Assembly (NCBI GenBank): GCA_003427395.1
Contig: BFEA01000943.1
Location: forward strand, 117,553-171,159
Source: Chara braunii
Taxonomy: Eukaryota; Streptophyta; Charophyceae; Charales; Characeae
Reading direction: 5' to 3'
Length of the DNA stretch: 53,607 bases
The first letter of the stretch is position 1. Each line of letters begins with the position of its first letter. Below the pieces are notes generated by a model. That model saw only the letters and a list, made by a program, of their open reading frames with translations, ran no database searches and was not told the DNA's origin. This document shows, piece by piece, positions 23,427-34,277 of this stretch. The position numbers were made by a program, and so were the translations under genes.

Positions 23427-23596
23427 GACCATACCCTCATACTTTCAAGCACCTACGTCCCATCGTCCAGTGAAGTTTTGTTCTCAACTTCTATAACACT
23501 TACGTGTCTATGACCATACCTTCGTACTTTCAAGCATCTACCTCCCATCATCTAGTGAAGTTTTATTCTCAACTTCTACAACACTCACCTCTCCAC
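23427..23596. repeat. 85-bp tandem duplication
   Basis: Units start GACCATACC at 23427 and 23512. They share TACTTTCAAGCA.CTAC, CCCATC.TC.AGTGAAGTTTT and TTCTCAACTTCTA. The array lies just beyond the end of the decayed integrase reading. Confidence 0.92.
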
Positions 23597-24870
23597 GTGC
23601 TATAAATTTTTTCAATTGTGAATCTGACACATAGTCTTTCCATCCGTGCAATCCAACTCTTCAATCCGGTAGGCTCTAAAATCTCTGCACCGCACGATCT
23701 TGTAAGGACCCAACCATCTTTTGTTGAGCTTTCTCAGCCATTGTTTTTTCATTGAGGAGTCGTACATCAAGACCACATTTCTTAATGTCAAAGGTGTTTT
23801 TTACACGCGTGTTATTTGATCTTATCAAATCTCACTTACGTGATTCGACGCCTTAAGGATTCTTTCTTCAACAACTTTAATCTTCCATGCCCATATGTCG
23901 AGCAACTCTTCGCTCGATATGTCTATCTCAAGGTCCTGGCGTCGCCAAGTCTTTAAAAAACTTTCAATCGGGAAGGTCAAATGTCAATTATACCAAAATG
24001 TAGCCGACGAGTATTTAGTCGTCCTTTTAACATAGATATTATCCACAAAGAAGGTTGCCCTTAGGTACTTTGGTCATTGGTTGGCTCTACCATCAGTCCA
24101 TTTGGTAAGAAGGTTCGTGATGATATTAAGACTTCGCTCCACCAGTACATTTGACTGAGAGTGTACAACTATTGTATAGTTGGTTACCACGCCATATTCT
24201 GCCAACAAATTTTTCACCCCTCGACAAGTGAATTATAACCTTCTATCCATCATGAACTCCTTGACAAAAAGGTAGTGGAGATAATATGTTTTGATGCAGT
24301 GCACTAAAGTCTCACGGTCTTCGTGTGAACGACCCTACCGTCCACGAATCCAATGAGATTGTCACACCCGTCGAAAATATAGTTATATCCCTCGATCCCT
24401 AGCGACATAAATAGTAGACCTAGGTGAACGTTTGCTCCCACTTCTCTTTCCATCCTAGGATGTAATGACTCTACTAGCCTCAAAGACGACCATTATTAGC
24501 ATGGCGTACAAGATTTGCAATACTTAGCAATAATCTTTGACATGCCTTCCCAATAGTAGAGCTTATTAATCTTGAAACGTGTCACATTTATTCCTCTGTA
24601 ATTCCTTATTGTACCATCATGCAGGGTTGCAATAACATTAATTTGCCGATTCCTGCCATATGCAACACTCTTTGGGTTTCTCACTTGTTGCTTCATGAAG
24701 AGATGACCATCTCTCACTAACAATTGTGACCTTAACTTCAGAGTCTTTTCGCTTGCATCTCTGCTCCTCGGTTCACAAAAAATAAGCAACCCCGACCTTA
24801 GGTAAATACCATTGTACTCTTCAACGATAAATGCTTCCTTGATTTCAATTTGGGTACGTAGCAGTGGCGG
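23590..24870 (-). pseudogene. Decayed Ty3/gypsy integrase (pol 3' region)
   Basis: Read on the minus strand this is the 3' half of a Ty3/gypsy pol, in order. First comes a zinc-binding region: LHDG, then YRGINVTRFKINKLYYW, then CKSCTPC (24496-24600); the second zinc His is now Tyr. The integrase core follows: VHLGLLFM, where the first catalytic Asp is Gly; FVKEFMMDRR keeps the second Asp; LVERSLNIITNLL keeps the Glu. Then come FPIESFLKTWRRQDLE and a C-terminal tail with KQWLRKLNKRWLGPYKIVRC and AYRIEELDC (about 23640-23760). Stops interrupt it repeatedly (for example after CKSCTPC and within ANQ.PKYL), and at least one frameshift lies near 24300. No reverse transcriptase or RNase H is seen upstream and no LTR pair is evident, so this is a fragment. 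An open segment of 98 codons survives at 24496-24789. Confidence 0.9.
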
Positions 24871-25628
24871 TACCTTCCTTCATTGCAGCAGTCAACATTT
24901 CAATAGTGAGATGGACCATTGATCTATGCAATCGTAGTAGGAGAGTCGCTTATAACTGTTAAAACCAGCAACACTTTTAGTTGTTAAGCCGTTGTTGTTA
25001 AGGATCGCAACACGTGGCCAGAAATCCCCCTCTGCTTAAGTAGAGCACAATACTACCGTCTCAACCTAATCGATGCGCCAACAGTCTGATGCGAGGGACC
25101 GTCGTCGCTTAGACCTCATAAGCAACAAAAACAACTGCTAGGATTTGATGAAACTCCTCACACGTGCGTGGTCTCAAACAAGCAAATCAAGGTGATGTCG
25201 ATAACGAGCACACACGTCCAACACAGATGATGGTCATGATCATAATCACAACCGAAAACAGGAACGGAAAGCGCGTGTTTTGATGTTGAAGCAATGGTCA
25301 TAAATATCATTTTTGAGGTAGTTACGCTTCAATTGTGCAAAATGAGGATAAATCTCCCGCTATAACATGGGTAACACCACCACCCTAGCTCATATGGTGT
25401 CGACCTCTCCCGACTTTACTTGCCTCCTTTTATTCAATGCACCTCGCCAGTTGTCTTATCCAGGTTCATGCACGCTTAATAATTGCAAAAATAAAGCACA
25501 ATAAAACAACAAGCGGCACCCGAACGAACGAGTGAAGGTTAACGGGTTTACTAACATTGATCATTTATATTCTGAAAGCTCAACGTTTATACACAGTCGG
25601 GTAGAGAGACTCGGACACAAAAAGGGGG
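24871..25628. other. Intergenic, no gene
   Basis: The region upstream of the integrase fragment should hold RNase H and reverse transcriptase if the element were complete, but I see no such motifs. A copy of the dispersed AATGAG..AATCT motif lies at 25333-25370. Confidence 0.5.
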
Positions 25629-25736
25629 NNNNNNNNNNNNNNNNNNNNNNNNNNNNNNNNNNNNNNNNNNNNNNNNNNNNNNNNNNNNNNNNNNNNNNNN
25701 NNNNNNNNNNNNNNNNNNNNNNNNNNNNNNNNNNNN
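25629..25736. other. Assembly gap, 108 N
   Basis: 108 consecutive N bases. Satellite sequence follows immediately, so the gap probably reflects repeat collapse and its real size is uncertain. Confidence 0.99.
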
Positions 25737-26460
25737 GATATCAGAATTTTCAACGTTTTTACCACTTCAAAATTTTCAAAACCTTCGGTATTCCTACACA
25801 CTCAGACAGAGGGGGGTATACTTCAAAAATTTCAGAATCTTCAACGTTTTTATAAACTCATACAAGGAGACGAACGGTGAACAATTTAATAATTATAAAG
25901 TGGTGAAAACACTGAAGATTTTGAACCACCCCCAACAGAAAGGGGCGGCGAGGGGGAATGTCAAAATATTCTGCATTTTCACCACTTCAGAATTGTCAAA
26001 ATCTTCAACATTCCTACACACTCGAACAGAGGGGTATGTACTTGAATATTTTTAGTATCTTCACCACTTCAAACTCTTTAGTGTTTCTCCACATTCAAAT
26101 AGTGGGGCGAGCGTTATGGATTATAACAATTCTGAAGTGGTGAAAATGCTTAAGATTATGAATCTGCCTTCTTAAAGAAACAAAACAGGGGTAGACAAGG
26201 GGAGGGGGGTTCAAAATCTTCAGCGTTTTTACCACAACTGCACATTTTGAATCTTCAGCGTTCCTACACATTCGGATAAGGGGGTTGTGCTTCATAATTT
26301 TCAGCATCTTCACCACTTTAAAAATTTTAGAATGTTAAGCATCTTTGTACACTAAAACAGGGGGGAAACACTGGACATTGTAAAGATTTATTCAACGTAG
26401 GGGCATTCAATATTTTCAGTACTTTTGAAATCGTTGAAACACGGTTTCATAGACTTTTAA
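25737..26460. repeat. Degenerate satellite with inverted units
   Basis: Units of roughly 90-100 bp carry TTTTTACCACTTCAAAATTT, ATCTTCAACGTT and CCTACACACTC.GACAGAGGGG. Some units are inverted: AAGTGGTGAAAACACTGAAG near 25901 is the reverse complement of the ACCACTT core. Frames across it are artefacts. Confidence 0.8.
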
Positions 26461-27712
26461 AAATATTGAAAAATCTTCACTTCAAAATTAGTTTAAGCGA
26501 AAATTTTGAGTGTCGTTAACTGCTATGTGAGGAACGAACACCCTCGCCTTAAACTATGAAGTCGAATATCAAGACCAACAATATGATAGCAATACTATGA
26601 CGATCATCCCACTAGGAGACACAGTCGAGGTCGGGACCAGTACCGTATGTATTAGCAATCACTCATTTACTGCGGTGAGAGGCACAATCGAACAATCCGT
26701 AGTTCCGGTGGTGAACGTGATGATGAGCTTGGGCGCACAACGATGGATCAACGCTCTGCCACTTACCAAATGTGCAAAATGAGAACGAATTTTCTTATTA
26801 AATATGCAAAGATTCATTCACTGTTGATACCCGCTACCGATGTGCTTACCACTAACAATGAGAATGAATCTTCCACTACAACATGGAAATATACACCTCA
26901 TCAGCAAACACGAAGGCTATGACATCGAACACCATTGCGAACACTCGGATAAGCATGATTGTCATGACTGCAATGATGAACACGAAAAGCGAGTAACATA
27001 ATGACTATGGATAGTACGATTACTATAACCCCAGCCTCGAGGAGCAAAGTGACCACGAGCGGCAAGATCTTGACAACGAGCACGATTACCACTAGAGAAC
27101 TCGCCGAGCAGTGTGGCCCCACCAAACGCACAAAATGAGAGCGAATCTTCCGCTGGAAGATAGGCAGATGCACTGCCAACTTGATCTTCGTCTGCCTAAT
27201 GTTGCGTTCGAATGAATCTTCCGTTAGAACATGAGAAGACGCCCCACTCAAATACATCTCTCTCTCTCTCTCTCTCTCTCCCCCCCAATTTGTTTCCACG
27301 ATTATCATGTCCCTCTAATACTCCCAGTCCCTTTCACACTCACCGAAAATGCAAAATGAGAATGAATCTTCTGCTAGGACACGAAAAGATACATAGCCAT
27401 ACTTCATTTACTCCCTTAGTGTTGAATGACTCAAAACCCGATGCGCAATAATTTTTTTCACCTATACTAATTTGTTTCCTCCTCCTACTCGCGCATCCAC
27501 GTCCTCATGGAGAGGAAGGTTATTATGAAACCAGCGAAGATTGCCACGACCGCAGACAGAAGATGATCATCGATGCTAATTGCGAATACTACACTTACAA
27601 CAGGCAGACCACTGCGGAAACGAAGAATGATACTACTTCTAAGATTAAGAATTTCACCACGCGAAGTAGGAACGAAGGTCACCATTGTGCACCATTGGGA
27701 CAAGGTCTGCCT
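26461..27712. repeat. Region rich in a dispersed AATGAG-AATCTTCCGCT motif
   Basis: A word of about 33 bp, approximately CAAAATGAGAATGAATCTTC then CGCTAGAACATG, recurs at about 26775, 26854, 27129, 27204 and 27347. A further copy lies at 25333 and a weaker one at 43111. Between them runs sequence rich in GACGA and GAGCAC. A (CT)n tract lies at 27259-27282. No frame has a recognisable domain. Confidence 0.6.
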
Positions 27713-28330
27713 TAAACCACCAGTACACGCCCCCAACCTTGCAGAAAAGTAAACTTGTCGCCACAAGAGAAATTCGAGGCTCGGGGAAGGCAGGGTAGTG
27801 TGTCAGGGGAGAAAGAGTTGGGCCCAGCAGAAAAAGGCCAATGGACTGTTTTTGCCTCGTGGTACATGTTCAGTTTGTGACTGTGAAAACACATGCACGG
27901 ACGAGGCCTGGCTATAGCAAAAAAAAAGAAAAACCTGAAACAAAAGGAACAGAGTGGCAAAACGTCCGCCACATGGCGGGCATGCACTATACGAGGGCAA
28001 AAAAACCTGAAACTTGAAAAAAAAGGTCATAAACCCCCGCTGTAGGCAAGTATGCAGCGATTCACATGTTATGTATCTGCGTTCATTCTGTATTTGCATA
28101 CAAGCGCAGAAAAGTGAAGTGTTCCTGCCTCATTGGCACCGGAAAGAAAGGAAAAACGAAAAAAAAAAAAACTTGTTTATTTTTCAAATGCCTTCCCAAG
28201 GAGAATGGGCAGTGTTGTGGGAATCGAGGTGTGTATCTGGCTCAGGAAGTGCACACTATGAATCTCGTGTGGACCATGTGGCAGCACAACTGTCAGAGCC
28301 TCAGAGGACAAACGGGTCCGCTTGGCATTA
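27713..28330 (+). other. Second TTAAACCACCAGTAC block with A-rich spaced modules
   Basis: Starts TTAAACCACCAGTAC at 27713, like the element at 18724. It again shows modules separated by A-runs (near 27921, 28000, 28020, 28156). Cysteine-bearing translations such as VCDCENTC, VKCSCLIGTGKKG and NGQCCGNRGVYLAQ recall EGF-like modules but lie in different frames. No matching right terminus was found, so it may be a truncated relative. Confidence 0.4.
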
Positions 28331-28662
28331 ACCAAGCATATCTATACGCCAGTCACGACGAATGTCGCCTTCGACCAGAAAGGAAAATATCACTTAAACC
28401 TAAATTTAATGTAAAGCAAAAAAGTTTATCGACAATTGAGCCCGCTCAATAACATCAAAGAGAAGGATCACGCGCGCCTCAAACTGCACGCCCAAACACC
28501 TTTTTTTTCCTCTGAATACATAGTTGGTTATAAAAATGGTCGCGGCTTGCACAATATATCCAACTTTCACATCCAATTTTCAGGTCAAAAACCCGTTATT
28601 GACACTTGCAAAAATTAGGGCGAATAGCCTTGGAAGTGTATTCGCACCGCCGACGTGGCCAT
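28331..28662. other. Intergenic, no gene
   Basis: AT-rich sequence between the A-run block and the minus-strand pseudogene. No feature recognised. Confidence 0.5.
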
Positions 28663-30275
28663 TTATTTCACAATCCCTAGAAATGACATTTCTCCAATCG
28701 AAAAGTATTTGTCCATACCCTTAGTCATCTTCCTGGTCATTTTGACCATCCTGCTCTTGACTGCCTTCAAGTTGACCATTTCATTCACTACTGCCGCCGC
28801 CACCATTGTGCCCCCTCCTCGACCTCCGCCATTGTGCCGTCCACCACCGTTATGGCCTCCTTGGCCACGACCACCAGTCCGGCGGCCACCACCTGATCCT
28901 TGTTTTCGGGCTCCTTCCTCAGTCACACTGGCCTGTGATGCTTGTTTCGCGGGTGGAGGAGGTTGCCCCATAGGCCGGGGATGTGCTACCGGAAAACTTG
29001 GTGGCATCACACTCCTTTGATCGTCGGAGTAAGGTCCATACCGCAACCTGACCACTCAGCGCCCAGGGCGTGGACCGGTTATACGTCGGCCAAGGCCCCA
29101 TCGAACCAAATGACAATCACTGCCCGTAAGATTGTTGCCCCACTTGGTGAAGGCCCTGCACCACTTGACTGTGGGTGGAGGGTGTGGCCCCATAGGCCGG
29201 AGTTGTGCTACCGGAAAACTTAGTGGCATCACACTCATTTGATTGTCGGAGTAGGGTCCGTACCGCAACCACTCAGTGCCCAGGGCGTAGACCGATTATA
29301 CGTCGGCCAAGGCCCCATCGAACCAAATGACAGTCACTGGCCGTAAGATTGTTGCCCCACTTGTGAAGGCCCTGCACCACTTGAGTGACCATCAACTTCA
29401 GGTTGGGCTATTGCCAGAGTTTGTTGTATCAACCCTTTTCTTGAGCCTTGCCCACCAAGCATCAAGTTGCGCTGCTTGCGCTGCACCTCTGTCAATCGTT
29501 GAGGCTCTAACTTTTCTTCCTCCCCATAATCTTTCTTCTCTTCTTCAACCAGCTCAGTCGTTGACCCTTCCCCCCTTCCTTGGGCAACTGTCACGACCTT
29601 CCTCTCGACCACACGCTATTTTCTAACCCTCAATTATGCAAGCATATCTTGGACAATCCTTCGCACATTTGGGGCCCTACTTAAGGCCGACTCGCGCTCC
29701 TTGCATTTTTGTCTGTGCTCGCGCATCTTGAACAAGTATACCTGATCCAAATCACCATCATCAATGCTACGTATTATCGTGGCTCATGTAAGCTTATTGT
29801 CGGCTATTCCATTGCTTGTTAATGCCCCACCTCTGTTTCGAAGAAATATCGCAGGAAGATAACACACTTTTATTCCTCCACTATGCCTAGGACTTACTTT
29901 ACCTTCTTTGTGAAGGTTGAAGCAAATGTGCCTATCGTTATGAGTCGTTACAACTCATAGCTTATAGGTTGGACACTACCAATATACCATCCCCCAACTT
30001 GAATCGTCCCTGCATCTCATCCTTAAATCTTCCCCGGCGTTCGTGTGAGTTTGTTATCACTTTGTTCACTTCGGCGTGGAGTTCATACTACACGTACTAT
30101 GAGATGCACTTGAACTTGTTGTCCTATGACCATAGCCTGTTCTACCATTGCTTACCCGTCGAACATTTTATCTCCTCTGAACATAAAGGTTTAAATTCTC
30201 GGAGGTTGTCCCTTAGCCACCTATTGTCGGTCAAAAACTCGACCAAATTATCCACAGACTAATTTTTCTCATCAC
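28663..30275 (-). pseudogene. Decayed protein gene of unrecognised family, RGG-rich C-terminus
   Basis: Read on the minus strand from about 30275, the text stays protein-like for over 500 codons with stops and frameshifts. It runs LVEFLTDNRWLRDNLREF, HAEVNKVITNSHERRGRF, MQGRFKLGDGILVVSN, LHKEGKVSPRHSGGIKVCYL, GGALTSNGIADNKLT and DLDQVYLFKMREHRQKCKER. A charged stretch follows, then SSGAGPSQVGQQSYGQ, a Pro-rich part (FPVAHPRPMGQPPPP), an RGG/GGH-rich low-complexity segment and KGMDKYFSIGEMSFLGIVK. Stops interrupt at several points (for example after STGKQW and after IVQDMLA). The RGG part suggests nucleic-acid binding, but I cannot name the family. The charged middle could belong to a transposon-encoded protein. 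Upstream, TTCTTAACAG followed by a G near 30329 could be a splice acceptor. An internal 220-bp duplication (28951-29385) lies inside it. Confidence 0.6.
28951..29385. repeat. 222-bp tandem duplication inside the pseudogene
   Basis: Copies 28951-29172 and 29173-29385 are near identical. On the minus strand both encode RYGPYSD.Q.SVMP.SFPVA..RPMG, with mostly tolerable replacements. That supports a once-coding minus frame. Confidence 0.92.
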
Positions 30276-31339
30276 GATAACCAGTTGCATTTGTGTTCGT
30301 AATTTCTTATCGCGTTTCGAGCTTCCCTGTTAAGAACAAATATCTCAACTCAACACATTACCACTTTCATCATACTTACTCACCTTCTGACACTCTATAT
30401 AACTTATACCTTTACATTCCTCTCTTAACCTCTTACTATACTTACAGATAAGACCCTACCCTCGAAAGAGGGTAACACATTCATTTTCTTTAACTATTTC
30501 CTAACGCATACATACCATGATATTGTCACTACAACTTAGATGGTTTTATTGGTCATACTAAGCACTCACATGACTTGTTTCATCAATAGATATGCCCAAC
30601 CATGTTGCTGCTGCCTCACTCAACCTTTAGTTGCATCAAACATGCAAAGCGTCGTCTTAAACACTTCAAATATCAAGATTATATAAATACTAACTATGAC
30701 TATCATCATACATGCCAAGGAACGTAAGTGAATTTACTGAAACATTTTTCATTCTCGAACCATCCATACAACATCAAAAAATGCAAACCATGTAATAAAA
30801 ACTTACCCATTTCTTAAAGACCCGACTTACGTCACGTAAACATTGTTGTTGAAGGATTATATTTTAACCCTTGATATAGCTACTCCCTAGCATCAACGTA
30901 GTTTGACACTATTATGACAACTTAGGTAGCTTAGTGGTTGTGTCACATACCAAAGATTATTCCTCGAGTATATGGGCGTGCAAAGTTGCACTAATATGGG
31001 TAAGAATCTGCCCAAATGATATAAGATACGCATGGCATTGCCTCAAATACTCTATGGCACAAGGATCCATAAATTTCTAAATACAACTACCGCTACATGT
31101 GTCAGGATACACACGTGATTCTATCATACACACCCTTACTCTCTTTGAGTCCAATGCAAACATCAAACCTCTAACTCTTATCTTCAACATATCTCATCAA
31201 AAGTAAATTTGTCGCTTTGCCCAGATCATCAGCACCCCTCTAATCTGGGTTATTAACTAAGGACCCCGGTAGGCAGCCGAGATCCCATTCAATGCCGCCA
31301 CCTTTCGAGCGCATGGATCCTGCAGAGGGGCCCTCCCGA
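30276..31339. other. AT-rich intergenic or intronic DNA
   Basis: No coding signal or repeat recognised. It could include an intron of the decayed gene to its left. Confidence 0.5.
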
Positions 31340-31830
31340 GCGTTGTCGTGCGCATAGGCCCTCGTGTGAAAACGAGGGTCCTCCCGACCATGTCACGTAG
31401 GAGTAAAAACAAAAGCAAAAGTCAAGAGTCAACTTGGGAACGACGCATAACATTTCACGAACCGCCGAGACGGACGAGGTTGCATCGCTCCTTTGCCGCT
31501 CTAGCCGGGTGCGCCAGCTGTACATCCCGCGGTCCCCTACGACAGGACAGGTTCACGCGGGGCATAAACTTGCTTCCCTAAGGGGTTGTCACCACCCTTA
31601 GGAGCGTATCCCTGCCGAGCTATTGACCCACGTGCGAAAGTTTTTAGATGCAATTGCAGAGGTTAGTCAGCCGAGGGCGTTTGCTCGTTCGCCGTAGTAT
31701 CGATACGTCTGCTTAATGCCAAGTGGACCCGATCGTCGTCCGTTCCTAGGGCGTTGATCTTCTAAGTACGAAGCGGACGTCGGTCGACTAGGACTGTCTC
31801 AACCAAGCGTGAAACCCTCAACTTTAATCC
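31340..31830 (+). repeat. Degenerate repeat R, copy 1
   Basis: Shares diverged but colinear sequence with 36370-36720. In the plus strand both copies translate to related text: CTSRGPLRQDRFTRGINLLP here against CTSRKSLRQNKGHTRHNLP there, and ELLTHVRKFLDAIAEVSQPR against ELPNHMRKFLECNCKSRPVE. This points to an old protein-coding ancestor, probably of a mobile element. A hairpin CCCTCGT / ACGAGGG lies near 31361. No domain can be named. Confidence 0.55.
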
Positions 31831-33180
31831 TAGTCCCTTTAACATACAATCAAAAGAAAGTTATAACAATCATGCATAGTTACATCGAAAGGAATCGACT
31901 TTAGTCGATAGAACGATATGTCCAATCTAAAATAATAATTAAAAGAAACAAAATCTTCATTTGATACATCCACTGTCGCGAGATAAAAAAAATAATCCGA
32001 CCGCCTCAGGTTGAACTCCACAAAACAATCATACAACTGCCAACAAGAGGTTGTTTTTTCTACAATAACATTGATGTCACCGACAAGGTAATCGGTTGCC
32101 TTAGTTTTGACTTGATGAGACGCGTTGCCAAAGTCATTCATTTCACCTACCGCCGACTCAAAATTCAACACGCTCACAACTGTCTCCATACTTTCTCAAT
32201 CTAATTGCATGACAGGTTACTTGATCAGGGGCATTGCTTGAAGTGTTGCATGTCTCTCCCTTTAGGAAGTGGTCTGGGGTACTCTTTCTCCTCGCCCGAG
32301 CACAAAACTCGGATCTCAGAAGTCGGACCGTCTCCACCGAATCGGCAAAGTACCCCCCCGTAGAACGGTCCACTCTGGGTCAATAATAGGGCCGGCTCCA
32401 GAAGCAACGAACCCCCGCCCCAAATGCTTCCTTGAGAGAAAACATGTGTCCACTACAAGTAACTTTCAATTGTTCTAATTTTTTTTAAGTTCAGGGTAAC
32501 TTAAGCGAAGGGAAATCAAAAGGGATAAAGAATGTGAATCATTTAGACAGGTATAGGCAGATAAGGTCGTTCGGGATAAAATGGGTAATTCTCATGAAAA
32601 GACTAAGTCCATTTGACCTTATCTGCTTTATTTCAATCGAATTCATTTTACGGTGCGCACAAAATTGACATTTTTTAAAACAACCAACTCTTATTGGCAT
32701 GCACGCAGGTGAGAAGTAAAAAGAAGACACTCCCTTTCCATTTTCTGAAATAGGCATAATCAATCTCCTTTGCAAGCATCCTTCTACCTACTTGCACAAC
32801 ATGCATAGAAAACAAGTTCAAAAGAAAACAGTACAATCCCAGACTCACGTCAGATCTTCTCACTTACATGCATGATTCGCACAACTTTCTCTACCTTTTC
32901 TTTCCAACGTTCAAACGAACAGGGTCAAACAAAGTGTGGGTTCACACCGGTGTGAAGGGATATCTGAATCATTCAACTGACCTTGAGTGAAGTGGCGCCG
33001 AAGAAGCGCCCTGGCTCACTCAAGAAAGCCAACCAACAAGTCGTGTGTGCCGCCGAAAGTTGTAGTCTCAAGGAAAAACCTGATCAAACAACCTCTCACT
33101 CGCACGCCTCATCCGCGGTAACCCAAGCGTGAAAACGGCGAGTTGCATGCGTCCCAGAAAAACACTAAATCTGGTACCAC
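31831..33180. other. Intergenic, no gene
   Basis: Mixed-composition DNA. Minus-strand frames (31839-32189, 32539-32775) have no family signature. A paired word AGCAGATAAGGTC-like appears inverted near 32558 and 32617. Confidence 0.5.
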
Positions 33181-33420
33181 GTCAGTCCCAACTGGTCCCA
33201 AGCGGTCCCAGATGGTCCCACACGGTTCCAGGTGGTCCCATGCTGTCAAACACTTCGTCGAATGACTATTGAGTCGAAAACCATTTTCGCCACACTTCTC
33301 AAAAAAATAAAACCGGTGCCGAATCTCAAAACCATCTACGTCGGGACCGCCGCAAATGACAGTCCGCGTCCCACGTCAATCCCAACTGAATTCAGGCAGT
33401 CCCAAGTAGTCCAGTCCCAC
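33181..33420. repeat. GGTCCCA short tandem motif
   Basis: GGTCCCA with two to four variable bases recurs about seven times at 33181-33242. Related AGTCCCA words recur at 33370-33420. This is a short degenerate array, not coding. Confidence 0.7.
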
Positions 33421-33739
33421 TGCCGCAAGTGTTGGGTAGTCCTAACTACAAAACATATATCTCATATGCCGCATAAAAAAAATAAACCCGCCTGTCGCGC
33501 TCAGATTTCATACCGTCGCATGCCCTCAACCGCCACCATGTCACGTTGTTGCTGTCGTACACACCAATGGTAGCAGACCTTCACCAAGAAAAGCAGACGC
33601 TGCGCCACAACAAAAAACCTTTCAGCACGTAAAAAAAAACCTTCACTGCCGCGCTGCACGTCCCACCGTCGTGCCGCAATTCCACTGCCGTGCCGAGCTC
33701 TCGTCAGAAAATGGCAGCACGTCGTCGCGCCGTCCCCCG

Positions 33740-34030
33740 TAAAAAAAAAAAAACGGCAGCGCTCCGCCGTACCGTACCACCGTAAAAAGACGGCGGCGCT
33801 TCGTTGTGCTGTACCACCGCAAAAAGACGGCGGCGCTTCGCCGTGCCGTACCACCGTAAAAAAAAATGGTAGCGCTTCGCCGTGTTGTACCACCATAAAA
33901 AAAACGGCAGCGCTTCGTCGTGCCGTACCACGGCAAAAAGACGGCGGCGCTTCGCTGTGCCGTATCACCGCAAAAAAAAACGGCAGCGCTTCGCCGTGTC
34001 GTACCACCGCAAAAGACGGCAGCGCCACTC
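33740..34030. repeat. 38-bp GC-rich minisatellite, about seven units
   Basis: CGCT(T/C)CG cores recur at 33759, 33797, 33834, 33873, 33911, 33949 and 33987, a period of 37-39 bp. Each unit has GGCG-CTT-CGCC dyad symmetry, a GTACCACCG word and an A-run. A 175-codon minus frame (33501-34028) is a translation of the repeat and is rejected as a gene. Confidence 0.92.
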
Positions 34031-34277
34031 TTCAAAACAAAGTGTTATTGACGTGCCGTGAAAACAGCAGCGTCACCCCTCAGAATAAAGGTGTCGTGCC
34101 ATCGCCGCGGTATTTCGGCAGCATAACCCCACAAAAATGGGTTATGGTTGCCGAAAATATCGGTCGGCACATCTCCACCACTCGTCGTGCTCCCCGTCGC
34201 TTCTTGCCACGCTCCGCTGCCGCTGCCGCTCCTCACCACGCTGCCGCAGAGTCCCCCTAGAGACCAGCCTGCCAAAG

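Noticed and set aside
23427-23596. 85-bp duplication considered as LTR sequence of the gypsy element
   Set aside because: It is too short, lies in tandem with no internal region between the copies, and has no TG..CA ends.
33501-34028. 175-codon minus-strand frame with repeated RHGEALPFFF text
   Set aside because: It is a translation of the 38-bp minisatellite in shifting frames.
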